DNA of 64,000 nt from an uncultured Clostridia bacterium. GTDB lineage: Bacteria > Bacillota > Clostridia > TANB77 > CAG-508. Positions 45,938 through 54,719 of this stretch are shown here, piece by piece. The first letter of the stretch is position 1; every line of letters begins with the position of its first letter. The position numbers were made by a program, and so were the translations under genes. Below the pieces are notes generated by a model that saw only the letters and a program-made list of their open reading frames with translations, did no database searches and was not told the origin of the DNA. The stretch is from positions 1-64,000 of the forward strand of contig CAPYID010000007.1 of assembly GCA_948739805.1 (NCBI GenBank), read 5' to 3'.

Positions 45938-46615
45938 TTATTTATATTCCTTTATTATCCCATCTTTCATAGAAAAACGTTTTTTAGCTTTACTGGCAAT
46001 TTCCAAATTGTGAGTTACTATAATTATCGTTTTTCCTTCTTCATTTAATTTTATCAATAATTTTAAGATTATATCAGAATTTATGCTATCTAATGCTCCT
46101 GTTGGTTCGTCTGCTAAAATTACATTAGGGTCATTTATTAGTGCTCTGGCTATTGCTACTCTCTGACGTTGCCCTCCTGATAATTTCTTTACTTTTTTAT
46201 TTTTTAATTCTTTTATTTCTAAATTTTCCAAAAGTTCATCTATTTTCTTATTTATGCTTTTCTTACTAGATTTAGAAAATAAAATTGGTACATATATATT
46301 TTCATATACTGTTTCTTCTTCTATTAACCCAAAATCTTGTAATATAAATCCAAAATGTTCATTTCTTAAAATCGCTAGCTTATTTTCTGAAAAATCATTT
46401 ATATTCTTACCATCTAAAAGATATTCACCACTTGTAGATTTATCTAATAATCCTATTATATATAATAGTGTTGATTTTCCAGATCCAGAAACTCCTACAA
46501 TTGAACACATATCACCTTTATCTATTTTTAAGTCAATTCCATTAAGTGCTTTAACTTCACTTTCTTTTCCTTTGTTATAATATTTTTTTAGATTTTTAAT
46601 TTCAATTAATGCCAT
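45938..46615 (-). CDS. ABC transporter ATP-binding protein, MacB/LolD type
   Basis: 225 residues. Walker A GVSGSGKS (about 39-46), Q-loop ILQDFGLIEEETVYENI, signature LSGGQRQRVAIARAL, Walker B VILADEPTGAL, D-loop and VTHNLEIA. The wording is that of MacB/LolD/BceA-type exporters or mechanotransmitters. It is preceded by two permease genes (gap zero) and followed by a small exported protein. AAAGGAGGTTGAATAA precedes the ATG. It should power the two-permease complex in the membrane. Confidence 0.93.
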   Translation of the reverse strand: MALIEIKNLKKYYNKGKESEVKALNGIDLKIDKGDMCSIVGVSGSGKSTLLYIIGLLDKSTSGEYLLDGKNINDFSENKLAILRNEHFGFILQDFGLIEEETVYENIYVPILFSKSSKKSINKKIDELLENLEIKELKNKKVKKLSGGQRQRVAIARALINDPNVILADEPTGALDSINSDIILKLLIKLNEEGKTIIIVTHNLEIASKAKKRFSMKDGIIKEYK

Positions 46616-47818
46616 TTATTCAACCTCCTTTAATACTTCACTTGGCTTCGTATTAATTAAACTTGATATAGTTCCAATTGTTGTTAATAGGAAAACTATT
46701 AAATAAAGTATTATAGTTATAATCAATATTTCATAATTAAACTTTATTCCATTATTAGTTGCCATGGATAAATTACATAGTATAGAAGTTATTAAGGTAG
46801 GAATTATAACAATTATTAAATTTCTTAATGCTATTAAAGTAATCCCCTTTCTCCATGTCATTCCATTGATATAATAGACTGTCAATAATCTTCTATAATT
46901 TAAAGTTGCTAATAAATTATAACCTCCAACACTTATTAGAACAAATACATAAGTTGCTATGAATATATATATATAGTAATCATAATTAGCAATAAAGTTA
47001 TTAAAAAAATTATTTCCATATTCATCTTCTTGTATAAATTTTCCTATACCATCTTCTATTACTTTATTATATGATTCTCTCATAAATAAAGTTTTGTCAC
47101 TTATTTCTACCATAAAACCACTATTTATTCTGAAATTTTGTGTACTTAGTAATCGGTTTGGCATAATTATTAGTTCTTCATTTTCATATGTCTCCACAAA
47201 CAGATCTGTTACTTGAGGGAGTGTTTGTTTTGTATCTCCTGAATAGATATATGCACCATCTCTTAAAATACCTATGACTTTAACTTTCATATTAATAATT
47301 TCGTTATTTGGAATACTATAAATTGAAAGTTTGTATATATCATTTAATTTATATGATTTCTCTAAACCTTCTGAGATAATGATTGGTATTATTTCATCAT
47401 TTAATAATTTCTCACTGAAATTCTCTCCAGTTTTTAAATTAAAGTTTAGTCTTTCTAACAGTCCATCATCATACATTACTGTAAATATATCCTTTTCTTC
47501 TAATTGTATTTCTGTTGAATATACATTATAAACATCTGCTACTCCTTTTAAATTATTTAAGTACTTTTTTATATTTTCATATTTCTCTGTTCTATTGTCT
47601 GATAATGGCATTAAATTGCTTATATGCAACGACTCTGTAAAAATAACTGTATTATTTAAATCCATTTTTGATAGCATTGATGATGCACTTTTATAATTTA
47701 TTATCTGTGTTAATAATATTGTAAATACATATATAGATAAACTTATCTGAATTATTATAATAGTATTTTTTATTATGTTTTGTTTTAAAAACTTTACTAT
47801 TAACTTTAAATTTTTCAT
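46616..47818 (-). CDS. FtsX-like ABC permease, second of a pair
   Basis: 400 residues. An N-terminal membrane segment (about 18-40), a large extracellular domain (about 45-275) and three C-terminal membrane segments (about 280-305, 325-350, 365-390) give the MacB/FtsX layout. It is three bases downstream of the other permease and directly upstream of the ATPase. A pair of different permeases suggests a heterodimer. The sequence is divergent, with no sign of a cleaved signal. The substrate is unknown. Confidence 0.85.
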   Translation of the reverse strand: MKNLKLIVKFLKQNIIKNTIIIIQISLSIYVFTILLTQIINYKSASSMLSKMDLNNTVIFTESLHISNLMPLSDNRTEKYENIKKYLNNLKGVADVYNVYSTEIQLEEKDIFTVMYDDGLLERLNFNLKTGENFSEKLLNDEIIPIIISEGLEKSYKLNDIYKLSIYSIPNNEIINMKVKVIGILRDGAYIYSGDTKQTLPQVTDLFVETYENEELIIMPNRLLSTQNFRINSGFMVEISDKTLFMRESYNKVIEDGIGKFIQEDEYGNNFFNNFIANYDYYIYIFIATYVFVLISVGGYNLLATLNYRRLLTVYYINGMTWRKGITLIALRNLIIVIIPTLITSILCNLSMATNNGIKFNYEILIITIILYLIVFLLTTIGTISSLINTKPSEVLKEVE

Positions 47819-47821
47819 CTT

Positions 47822-49021
47822 TTACCTTCTTTCTATATATCTTGGATTAACACATGAAATTTTAATTGCTTCTATACTTATAATCATTAATACAAAAAAT
47901 ACTATTATCATATTAATTAGACAAATGTCCTTAATTTTAAGTATATATGTTACATTAAATTTCGCTAGTGCTGGTGTAAATATGTAATAAAGTACACTTC
48001 CTAATATAGTTGAAATTATACTTATAATTACAGCTTCACATGTTACTAATGCATATATTTTCTTTCTATTAGCCCCACATATTCTATAAATCATATATTT
48101 TCTCCAGTTCTTGTCAATCCAATAAGTAAATAATGCTAATATATTTACTTGGGCAAGTACAATTAATATTGAAAATATAAATATTTGCTCTTTCACATCT
48201 CTAAGTTCTACCACTTCTGTTTTTTGAGGTAAATATAAATAATAATCATTAAATTTACTTTTAATATAATTATTGATTTTTAATATTTGCTCATTTTCTA
48301 AATTGTCAGATGTTTTAATTTCAATGCCATAAATTTCATAATTTTTTAAAAACTGATTAATTGGTATTACATATGCTTCTGTTTCATTTATGATATCTCC
48401 TTCATAATTATTAATATTAGAATGTTTTATTACCATTTCTGTTATGTCTATTCTATCTATTGCTCTTACTGTATAAGTTTTTCCTCCTATATTTATTGTA
48501 TTGTTTAAAATAAAAGGATTTCTTTTTGCATTAACATTATTATAATCTATCATTACATATGAAGTATCTTCATATAGATCTCTCTCAGAAATGACATTTC
48601 CTACAAAGGATCTTCTTGTAGATTTGTTATTATTTGTACCTATGAATATGTTGTATCTTTTTTCAGTTGAATTATATGTATGATTTTCTTTTGCATTTTC
48701 CTCTATGCTTTCTTTCTCTTCTGTTAAAATTTCAGAATATATCTTTATTGTAATGTTGGGAATATTACTTTGTTTGAACCAAGTTTCTAATTCATGTATT
48801 TTATCGTGACTAATGTTCTCTTTTTTTTTATTTGCAATAAAGTATGTATTCGATATTTTTCTATATGAATTTACTATATTTACCATATGCATATTACTAG
48901 CCATATAAATACAAAATGAAAATGAGGCTATTACCAAGCTTAAAATAAAAACTAAAAATAACAAAGTTCTTTCTTTTATAAAATTTCTAATATCTTTAAC
49001 AATAACTCTTAATATCTTCAT
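47822..49021 (-). CDS. FtsX-like ABC permease, first of a pair
   Basis: 399 residues from the ATG at 49021; the upstream ATG at 49033 lies just before the ribosome site GGAGGTC. Layout is as for its partner: N-terminal membrane segment (about 20-45), a large extracellular domain, and three C-terminal membrane segments (near 280-300, 320-350, 365-385). It lies about 100 bases downstream of the anti-sigma-like gene. The product should form a heterodimeric MacB-type complex with the next gene product. Confidence 0.85.
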   Translation of the reverse strand: MKILRVIVKDIRNFIKERTLLFLVFILSLVIASFSFCIYMASNMHMVNIVNSYRKISNTYFIANKKKENISHDKIHELETWFKQSNIPNITIKIYSEILTEEKESIEENAKENHTYNSTEKRYNIFIGTNNNKSTRRSFVGNVISERDLYEDTSYVMIDYNNVNAKRNPFILNNTINIGGKTYTVRAIDRIDITEMVIKHSNINNYEGDIINETEAYVIPINQFLKNYEIYGIEIKTSDNLENEQILKINNYIKSKFNDYYLYLPQKTEVVELRDVKEQIFIFSILIVLAQVNILALFTYWIDKNWRKYMIYRICGANRKKIYALVTCEAVIISIISTILGSVLYYIFTPALAKFNVTYILKIKDICLINMIIVFFVLMIISIEAIKISCVNPRYIERR

Positions 49022-49117
49022 ATTGACCTCCATTAATTACATTTCCTATTTTTTATTAGCCTTTATCTTCATTTATATTTATTAGATATCAATTTTCTTT
49101 AAAAAGTGGTCATTTTT

Positions 49118-50164
49118 TCATATTTTTTTATTATTTCTTATTAACTTTATATTTTTCGTACAATCATTTAATGTAATTGTATCTATTTCATTTAATTTGT
49201 CCTTTGTTATGTTAAATTGTGTTATAAAATATATGTTTCCATCTGAATCCTCTCCTATAATATCTCTACTTGATTTGGCATTGAGGTCATTAATAGTGAA
49301 CCTTGTACTCATATCAGATGTCTTGTATAATAAATAAAGACCTGTGTTTGTTGCAATACATTTTGTTATTGTATATTTCTCTGTATTAATATTGTTTGGC
49401 TTATATTCATATATTTCATTATCTATGAATTTTTCAGAAATTTCTATATTAAACTGGCAATTGTAATTTATTTCTATATTCTCTTTACTTGGGTTATATT
49501 TATCATATAATACTAACTTCGAAAATTCTATTTTTAAAGTTTTCATTTTGGGCATTCCATTTGTCATTATGAATAATAACTCTTGTATTTCTTTGTTATT
49601 AGATTTTACACTTTTCCAACCAGCTAAACTCAAAAATCGTGAGTTACGTAATGCTGAATCTGCATTATAAATGCACTCATTATTTTCATTACTAATTATT
49701 AAGTCTTCTATTGATATTCGATAATCTATATTTTTATTTTCATTGTTTTCATTAATCAAATTGAAAACTATATATAAATTAATATCATCAAGCATTAAAT
49801 AATCAACCTTTATTTTATAATTATTATTTAATTTGATATAATCCATTTCAATATTTTGAATATAATCTTTATCTATTATAGCTTCTACTACGCTTTGATT
49901 GTTTATATTAATATCTTCTAGTCCAAATATATTTTTCCATAAACTTACTATATCTTTTCCAAAAATCATAGTTGCAGTTACTATAAAAAATGTGCAAAAT
50001 ATTGCAACAACTTTAAAAGTCCTTTTATAAAATAATTTGTCCTTAATTTTGTTATTAATAGTATCATCTATAATTTCTTGAGTTTCCTTTGGTATATTAT
50101 CATTTTGATAATAATCAAATAATAATTTATCTATATCATCATAATCATTTTGTTGCACTTTCAT
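49118..50164 (-). CDS. DUF4179-type membrane anti-sigma factor
   Basis: 348 residues from the ATG at 50164 with AAAGGAGAG upstream. A short cytoplasmic part (about 1-45, with DDIDKLLFDYYQND), one membrane segment (about 50-70, FKVVAIFCTFFIVTATMIFG), and a large extracellular domain of about 275 residues rich in Asn. This is the layout of DUF4179/RsiV-like regulators that hold an ECF sigma factor at the membrane. It overlaps the sigma gene by 20 bases. The extracellular signal is unknown; proteolysis of the domain is the usual release mechanism in related systems. Confidence 0.8.
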   Translation of the reverse strand: MKVQQNDYDDIDKLLFDYYQNDNIPKETQEIIDDTINNKIKDKLFYKRTFKVVAIFCTFFIVTATMIFGKDIVSLWKNIFGLEDININNQSVVEAIIDKDYIQNIEMDYIKLNNNYKIKVDYLMLDDINLYIVFNLINENNENKNIDYRISIEDLIISNENNECIYNADSALRNSRFLSLAGWKSVKSNNKEIQELLFIMTNGMPKMKTLKIEFSKLVLYDKYNPSKENIEINYNCQFNIEISEKFIDNEIYEYKPNNINTEKYTITKCIATNTGLYLLYKTSDMSTRFTINDLNAKSSRDIIGEDSDGNIYFITQFNITKDKLNEIDTITLNDCTKNIKLIRNNKKI

Positions 50165-50693
50165 TATCTCTCCTTTCACCATAAACTTTTCTTAGTTTTT
50201 GTTTTGTTCTTTTAATTCTAGTTTTTACTGTTTCTTTTTTGACATTTAAAATCTCAGAAATTTCGTCAAGTGAATATTTACTACCATAAAATAACACTAA
50301 GCATATTTTTTCATTATAATTTAATCCTTTTAAAATATTGTCTAATTCCATCTTATTATCAATATCTATTACTTTATCGTCTTCATACTCATTCTTTATA
50401 TCTTTTTTTGTTAATTTATCTAATATATTTATTCTTCTTTGATTATTTCTATAAATTTTGTTACATTCATTTATTAATATTTTAATAATCCAAGTTTTAA
50501 AGAATTCAGGTTGTTTCAATTTTTTTAATGAATTATAAGCAATTACTAATGTTTCTTGTATCGCATCATTACTATCATCTACATTTTCCAATCTTGCCTG
50601 TGCCACTTTAAATAAGTCATTTTGTATTAATTTAATCAATTCTGAATATGCTTCTTTATCTCCTTTTATAGATCTTAAAATCAACTCATTCAT
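50145..50693 (-). CDS. ECF-type RNA polymerase sigma factor
   Basis: 182 residues. Region 2 is about 10-75 (AYSELIKLIQNDLFKVAQARL, AIQETLVIAYNSLKKL, FKTWIIKILINECNK) and region 4 about 115-175 (NYNEKICLVLFYGSKYSLDEISEIL, VKKETVKTRIKRTKQKLRK, a helix-turn-helix). It should direct transcription of its own regulon, likely including the ABC genes, when its anti-sigma partner releases it. It is first in the operon, behind a housekeeping-type promoter (50730-50758). Confidence 0.9.
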   Translation of the reverse strand: MNELILRSIKGDKEAYSELIKLIQNDLFKVAQARLENVDDSNDAIQETLVIAYNSLKKLKQPEFFKTWIIKILINECNKIYRNNQRRINILDKLTKKDIKNEYEDDKVIDIDNKMELDNILKGLNYNEKICLVLFYGSKYSLDEISEILNVKKETVKTRIKRTKQKLRKVYGERRDNESATK

Positions 50694-50729
50694 TTATATT
50701 CCACTCACTTTAATATTAGGGTTAGTTTG

Positions 50730-50758
50730 ATTATAATGTATATCTTTTTATATGTAAA
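50730..50758 (-). promoter_or_regulatory. Promoter of the sigma/anti-sigma/ABC operon
   Basis: Minus strand TTTACA (50753-50758), 17-base spacer, TATAAT (50730-50735). It is a sigma-A-type promoter, not the ECF type. Confidence 0.65.
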
Positions 50759-50823
50759 GTCATTTCTTTTATAATTCAAGGCTAATAGCACAAAAGGTTA
50801 ATTACAAAAAATCAAAACTTTGA

Positions 50824-50852
50824 TTGTGAATTTTAGATATTCATGTTATAAT
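50824..50852 (+). promoter_or_regulatory. smpB promoter
   Basis: TTGTGA (50824-50829), 17-base spacer, TATAAT (50847-50852), about 60 bases before the smpB ATG. Confidence 0.65.
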
Positions 50853-50919
50853 CAATTCATAATGAATTTATATTTAATATATAAGGCTAAATTTGAATTT
50901 TTTTGAAAGGAATTTTGCT

Positions 50920-51385
50920 ATGTCAGAAATAAAAGTAATTGCTAAAAACCCAATAGCACATCATAATTATTCTATTACAGATACAATAGAAGCGGGTATT
51001 GTATTAACACGGAACAGAAATAAAATCAATTAGAAATGGAAAAGTTAATTTAAAAGAAAGTTATGCAAATATAAAAAATGGTGAAATATTTATTTATGGT
51101 ATGCATATTAGCCCTTATGAAAATGGAAATATATATAATAAAGACCCTTTACGAGACAGAAAATTATTATTAAACAAACGTGAAATATTTAACTTACTTG
51201 GTCTAATAAAACAACAAAGTTGTTCTTTAATCCCAATTAGTTTATATCTAAAAAATAATAAAGTTAAAGTTGAGTTAGGAATTGGTAAGGGAAAGAAACT
51301 ATATGATAAACGTCAGGATATTGCAAAGAAAGATGCTGAACGTAAAATTAATGTTGCTCTTAAAAATTCCATGAAAAATTTGTGA
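50920..51385 (+). CDS. smpB: SsrA-binding protein SmpB, broken by a one-base insertion
   Basis: The ATG at 50920 follows GAAAGGA. The frame as written stops at about 51034 (TAG). Dropping one base at CACGG (51008-51012) joins [19 protein letters not shown]...AGIVLT with [19 protein letters not shown] and continues through [24 protein letters not shown] to the Lys-rich C-terminal tail, about 154 residues, exactly the SmpB length and motif order. SmpB carries tmRNA to stalled ribosomes in trans-translation and is nearly universal in bacteria, so loss is unlikely. The insertion is the same ACA-C-GGA type as in the other three genes. No tmRNA gene is visible nearby. Confidence 0.94.
51008..51012 (+). 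other. CACGG frameshift site in smpB
   Basis: Reads TTA-ACA-C-GGA-ACA-GAA where the family has Leu-Thr-Gly-Thr-Glu. One extra base. Confidence 0.93.
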
Positions 51386-51405
51386 AACAAATTCATCATT
51401 TTAAA

Positions 51406-51429
51406 GGACGCCCAAATGGCGTCCCTACA
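51406..51429. repeat. GTCCCTACA-tailed palindrome
   Basis: GGACGCC-CAAAT-GGCGTCC followed by CTACA. It lies between the convergent smpB and fba genes and is nearly identical to 54686-54709. Confidence 0.85.
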
Positions 51430-51436
51430 ATATATT

Positions 51437-52366
51437 TTATGCTTTATTAGATGAATTAAAAACATCATGTATTTTATGTTTAACAGTTTTTTTGATTTCT
51501 TCTCTTGCTGGGGTTAAATATTTTCTTGGGTCAAAAGCAGATGGATCTTCTGCAAATGTTTTTCTTATTTGGGCAGTCATAGCAAGTCTTAAATCTGTAT
51601 CTACATTTATTTTTGATACCCCTCTTAAACCTGCTTCATGTAACATTTCATCTGGAACACCTTTTGCTCCTGGTATATCTGCTCCATATTTATTACACAT
51701 TTCAACTAATTCTGGAATTACAGTTGAAGCACCATGTAAAACTATTGGTGTGTTTGGTAATTTTTCTTTTACTTTTTCTAGTATATCAAATCTTAATTTT
51801 GCCTCTCCCTTAAATTTATATGCTCCATGACTTGTTCCTATGGCTATCGCTAAAGAGTCACAACCTGTTCTTTCTACAAATTCTTTAGCTTGGTCTGGAT
51901 CTGTAAACATAGCATCATTTGCTGAAACATTAACTTCATCTTCTATTCCTGCTAATTTTCCAAGCTCAGCTTCTACAACAACTCCATGAGCATGCGCATA
52001 ATCTACTACCTCTTTTGTTAGTCTAATATTTTCTTCAAAATCATATTTTGAACCATCAAACATTACAGATGTAAAACCTGCATCTATACATTTTTTACAA
52101 GTTTCAAAATCTGGTCCATGGTCTAGATGAATTGCTATTGGTATATCTGTTGATTCTACAGCAGCCTCTACCATTTTCATTAAGTAATTTATTCCTGCAT
52201 ATTTTATTGCACTTGAAGATGCTTGTAAAATTACTGGTGAGTTTTCCTCACTTGCTGCTTCTACTATCCCTTGTATTAATTCCATATTGTTTACATTAAA
52301 AGCTCCTATTGCGAAATGTTCTTTCATTGATTTTTCGAACATTTCTTTTGTCGTAACTAAAGCCAT
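51437..52366 (-). CDS. fba: Class II fructose-bisphosphate aldolase
   Basis: 309 residues, full length. Metal and active-site motifs: AIHLDHGPDFETC (Asp 82, His 83), VEAELGKLAGIED, AIAIGTSHGAYKF, VLHGASTVI and KINVDTDLR. It splits fructose-1,6-bisphosphate to dihydroxyacetone phosphate and glyceraldehyde-3-phosphate in glycolysis, using zinc. AGGAGGTAATAATA precedes the ATG, and a consensus promoter lies 30 bases further up. It stands as a single gene. Confidence 0.96.
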   Translation of the reverse strand: MALVTTKEMFEKSMKEHFAIGAFNVNNMELIQGIVEAASEENSPVILQASSSAIKYAGINYLMKMVEAAVESTDIPIAIHLDHGPDFETCKKCIDAGFTSVMFDGSKYDFEENIRLTKEVVDYAHAHGVVVEAELGKLAGIEDEVNVSANDAMFTDPDQAKEFVERTGCDSLAIAIGTSHGAYKFKGEAKLRFDILEKVKEKLPNTPIVLHGASTVIPELVEMCNKYGADIPGAKGVPDEMLHEAGLRGVSKINVDTDLRLAMTAQIRKTFAEDPSAFDPRKYLTPAREEIKKTVKHKIHDVFNSSNKA

Positions 52367-52392
52367 TATTATTACCTCCTAATTTTTTCTTC

Positions 52393-52420
52393 ATTATATC
52401 ATTACCAATTTTTTTGTCAA
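52393..52420 (-). promoter_or_regulatory. fba promoter
   Basis: Minus strand TTGACA (52415-52420), 16-base spacer, TATAAT (52393-52398). It is a near-consensus strong promoter, fitting a glycolytic gene. Confidence 0.75.
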
Positions 52421-52434
52421 TATCTAATTAGATG

Positions 52435-52492
52435 TTAGAAGTTAGATAATTAGAGGTTAGATTCTCAAAAATTTCTAATCTCTAACTTCTAA
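52435..52492 (-). terminator. Long hairpin after the CobW-type gene
   Basis: TTAGAAGTTAGA (52435-52446) and TCTAACTTCTAA (52481-52492) pair perfectly, with an inner GAGGTTAGA/TCTAATCTC helix. It starts four bases after the stop codon. It lacks a clear T-run, and a related TCTAACTTCTAGTCTCTAA sequence recurs at about 61631, so it may be a repeat as much as a terminator. Confidence 0.5.
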
Positions 52493-52495
52493 TTT

Positions 52496-53614
52496 CTAGT
52501 TAATGCATTTATCTAATTCTTCTGATATTGCTTTTTTATCCATATTTTGCCCAATAAATACTAATTTTACCATTCTATCTCCTATTTTTTCATCCCAGTC
52601 TCTTTCTAAATCAGCATTTTCTTTTCTTAGCATTTTTATTTCTTCTTCTGGAAATGTTGCTATCCATTCTCCACCTTCATATATTCCTTTTTGCTTTCCT
52701 GCTTGCTCAAATACATAAGACATCTCATAGTCGTTATTAAACCATACTATTCCTTTGCATCTTATTATATTTTTGGGGAATTTATTTATAAAACTTTCAA
52801 ATTTAGCTTCATCAAATGGTTTTCTACGATAATATACAAATGTTCCTATTCCATATTCTTCTGTTTCGCCTTCTTCTTCCTCTTCTTCAGGCTTGTCTAA
52901 TTCTTGTGCCCATCCAGCAGACATTGCTGCTTCTTCAAAATCAAAAGCATTTGTGTCCATTATTTCTTTTACATCTACTTTTGAATAATTTGTCTCTATT
53001 ATTTTAGCATTAGGTTGCAATTTTTTTATTACAGCTTTAACTTTTTCTAATTCTTGTTTAGATAATTCATCTACTTTGTTTAAAATTAATGTATTACAAA
53101 ATTCAATTTGTTGTATTAACAAATTTTCTATGTCTTCATCATCTATTTCTTCTTTTTCTAGTTCTTCTCCACAATTAAATTCATCTCTTAATCTTAGTGC
53201 ATCAACAACTGATACAACATTATCAAGTCTACAAATTTGGGGTAATCCATATTGTTCTGTTGAGTCTTGCAAAACAGTTATTGTTTGAGCTATTGGAATA
53301 GGCTCACAAATTCCGCTTGCTTCTATTAATATATAATCAAAGTTTCTTGATTTTATTAAGTCTACTATTTGTTGCATTAAATCTACTTTTAAAGTACAGC
53401 AAATACAACCATTTTGTAGTGGAACTAAACTGTCATTAGTTTCTGTAACAACTCCACCTTTTCCTATTAAAGATGCATCTATGTTAACTTCTCCAATATC
53501 GTTAACTATTACTGCTACTTTGTATCCTTCTTGATTGTTTAAAATATGATTTATAAGTGTAGTTTTTCCTGCCCCTAAATATCCTGTTAATAATGTAATT
53601 GGTACTACTTTCAT
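52496..53614 (-). CDS. CobW/G3E-family GTPase, metal chaperone type
   Basis: 372 residues. Walker A GYLGAGKTTL (about 11-20), metal-binding CxCC motif NGCICCTL (Cys 70, 72, 73), ASGICEPIPIA, NKVDEL, an acidic Glu stretch (about 243-252), and a C-terminal CobW_C domain (WFNNDYEMSYVFEQAGKQ). Members deliver zinc, cobalt or other metals to enzymes at the cost of GTP. No metalloenzyme or Zur-type operator is adjacent, so the metal is unknown. AAAGGATTGATAGATA precedes the ATG. Confidence 0.92.
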   Translation of the reverse strand: MKVVPITLLTGYLGAGKTTLINHILNNQEGYKVAVIVNDIGEVNIDASLIGKGGVVTETNDSLVPLQNGCICCTLKVDLMQQIVDLIKSRNFDYILIEASGICEPIPIAQTITVLQDSTEQYGLPQICRLDNVVSVVDALRLRDEFNCGEELEKEEIDDEDIENLLIQQIEFCNTLILNKVDELSKQELEKVKAVIKKLQPNAKIIETNYSKVDVKEIMDTNAFDFEEAAMSAGWAQELDKPEEEEEEGETEEYGIGTFVYYRRKPFDEAKFESFINKFPKNIIRCKGIVWFNNDYEMSYVFEQAGKQKGIYEGGEWIATFPEEEIKMLRKENADLERDWDEKIGDRMVKLVFIGQNMDKKAISEELDKCIN

Positions 53615-53678
53615 TATCTATCAATCCTTTCTTTTTCTTTATCTAGTTTATTATTATAACACATATCTTTTTAATTTT

Positions 53679-54425
53679 CTATGATTTTTTCTTTTTCTGC
53701 ATGTAATATGAACATTTTGCTAGAACCACCGTTGGCGTTAGTTTTGAAAAGAACTTTGCTAGTTTTATTGTAAAGCCTGGTACTATATAAAATTTATTTT
53801 TTAACATTTTATCTACTGTATATCTTGCAACATATTCACTTGTTAAAGATTTTATTTCAAATTTTACATTTGCTACATTATTAAAATTTGTTTTTACTGG
53901 TCCTGGACATAGTAAGCTTATTTTTACTTTTGAGTTTTGTTTATTTAATTCTTCTCTTATTGCTTCTGAAAGTCTTACTACATATGCCTTTGAAGAATAG
54001 TAGGTTGCCATTAATGGTCCTGGCATAAATCCTGCTATTGATGCAACATTTAGTATTCTCCCACTATTTCTTTTAGTCATATCTTGTAAATATAATTTAG
54101 TTAATACATGTAATGCTATTATATTTGTGTCTATAATTGTTAATTCTTTTTCTAAATCTGTTTCTGTAAATTTTCCAAATTCTCCTAACCCTGCATTGTT
54201 CACTAGTATATCTATATCTTTTGCTTGTTCATATAATTTTTTGCAATTTTCTTCTATTGTTAAATCCATAACTATTATTTCTACTTTTGTTGTTAAGTCT
54301 TTCTTTAATTCTTCTAACTTTTCTTTATTTCTTGCTACTATTACTAGGTCATATCCTCTTTTTGATAATTCTCTTGCAATGTCTCTTCCTATTCCAGAAG
54401 AGGCTCCTGTTATTAAAGCTCTCAT
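53679..54425 (-). CDS. Short-chain dehydrogenase/reductase
   Basis: 248 residues. NADP-binding TGASSGIGRDIA (residues 6-17), NNAGLGEFG, catalytic Ser in NVASIAGF and Tyr-Lys in YYSSKAYVVRLSEA, then LLCPGPVKTNF. It resembles the YqjQ/DltE-like group of classical SDRs acting on lipid or polyketide-like substrates; the substrate cannot be told. The C-terminal 40 residues are basic and partly hydrophobic (LAKFFSKLTPTVVLAKCSYY), possibly membrane-associated. AAGGAGAAAAATAAATT precedes the ATG. Confidence 0.92.
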   Translation of the reverse strand: MRALITGASSGIGRDIARELSKRGYDLVIVARNKEKLEELKKDLTTKVEIIVMDLTIEENCKKLYEQAKDIDILVNNAGLGEFGKFTETDLEKELTIIDTNIIALHVLTKLYLQDMTKRNSGRILNVASIAGFMPGPLMATYYSSKAYVVRLSEAIREELNKQNSKVKISLLCPGPVKTNFNNVANVKFEIKSLTSEYVARYTVDKMLKNKFYIVPGFTIKLAKFFSKLTPTVVLAKCSYYMQKKKKS

Positions 54426-54561
54426 AATTTATTTTTCTCCTTAATATCTTTATTGATTATACAAATTTTTGTTCTTTTTAGTATTGACATTTTCTCAATT
54501 TTATATTAAACTTATTTTCATAGGAAATGAGAATAAGCAGATGTATGTTGCCACTTTTAAT

Positions 54562-54566
54562 CCGTG
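54562..54566. other. Sixth CACGG/CCGTG pentamer, intergenic
   Basis: Plus strand CCGTG in AATCCGTGATT. It is the only such pentamer I found in the window that does not break a gene. Confidence 0.8.
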
Positions 54567-54632
54567 ATTTTTTTCATAGGAATGGAGGTGGTAATTTCAT
54601 TATCTCCATAATGATAGTTTTTTTGCAATAGA

Positions 54633-54656
54633 GGGCACATGCAATGTGCCCCTACA
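54633..54656. repeat. GCCCCTACA-tailed palindrome
   Basis: GGGCACAT-GCA-ATGTGCCC followed by CTACA; near-identical to 63493-63515. Confidence 0.9.
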
Positions 54657-54685
54657 ATACATATTTTGTTTTATGTTTTCTAAAC

Positions 54686-54709
54686 GGACGCCCAAAGGGC
54701 GCCCCTACA
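54686..54709. repeat. GCCCCTACA-tailed palindrome
   Basis: GGACGCCCAAAGGGCGCCCC followed by TACA, ten bases after the ileS stop codon. Confidence 0.9.
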
Positions 54710-54719
54710 TATCTAATAT

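Larger units (their letters stand above)
54426..54719. other. Intergenic with two palindromes and one CACGG site
   Basis: No gene is supported. It contains the repeats at 54633-54656 and 54686-54709, a hairpin TCATTAT-ctcc-ATAATGA followed by a T-run on the plus strand (54598-54623), a repeated TTTTCATAGGAA word, and the sixth CACGG/CCGTG pentamer at 54562-54566. Confidence 0.6.
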
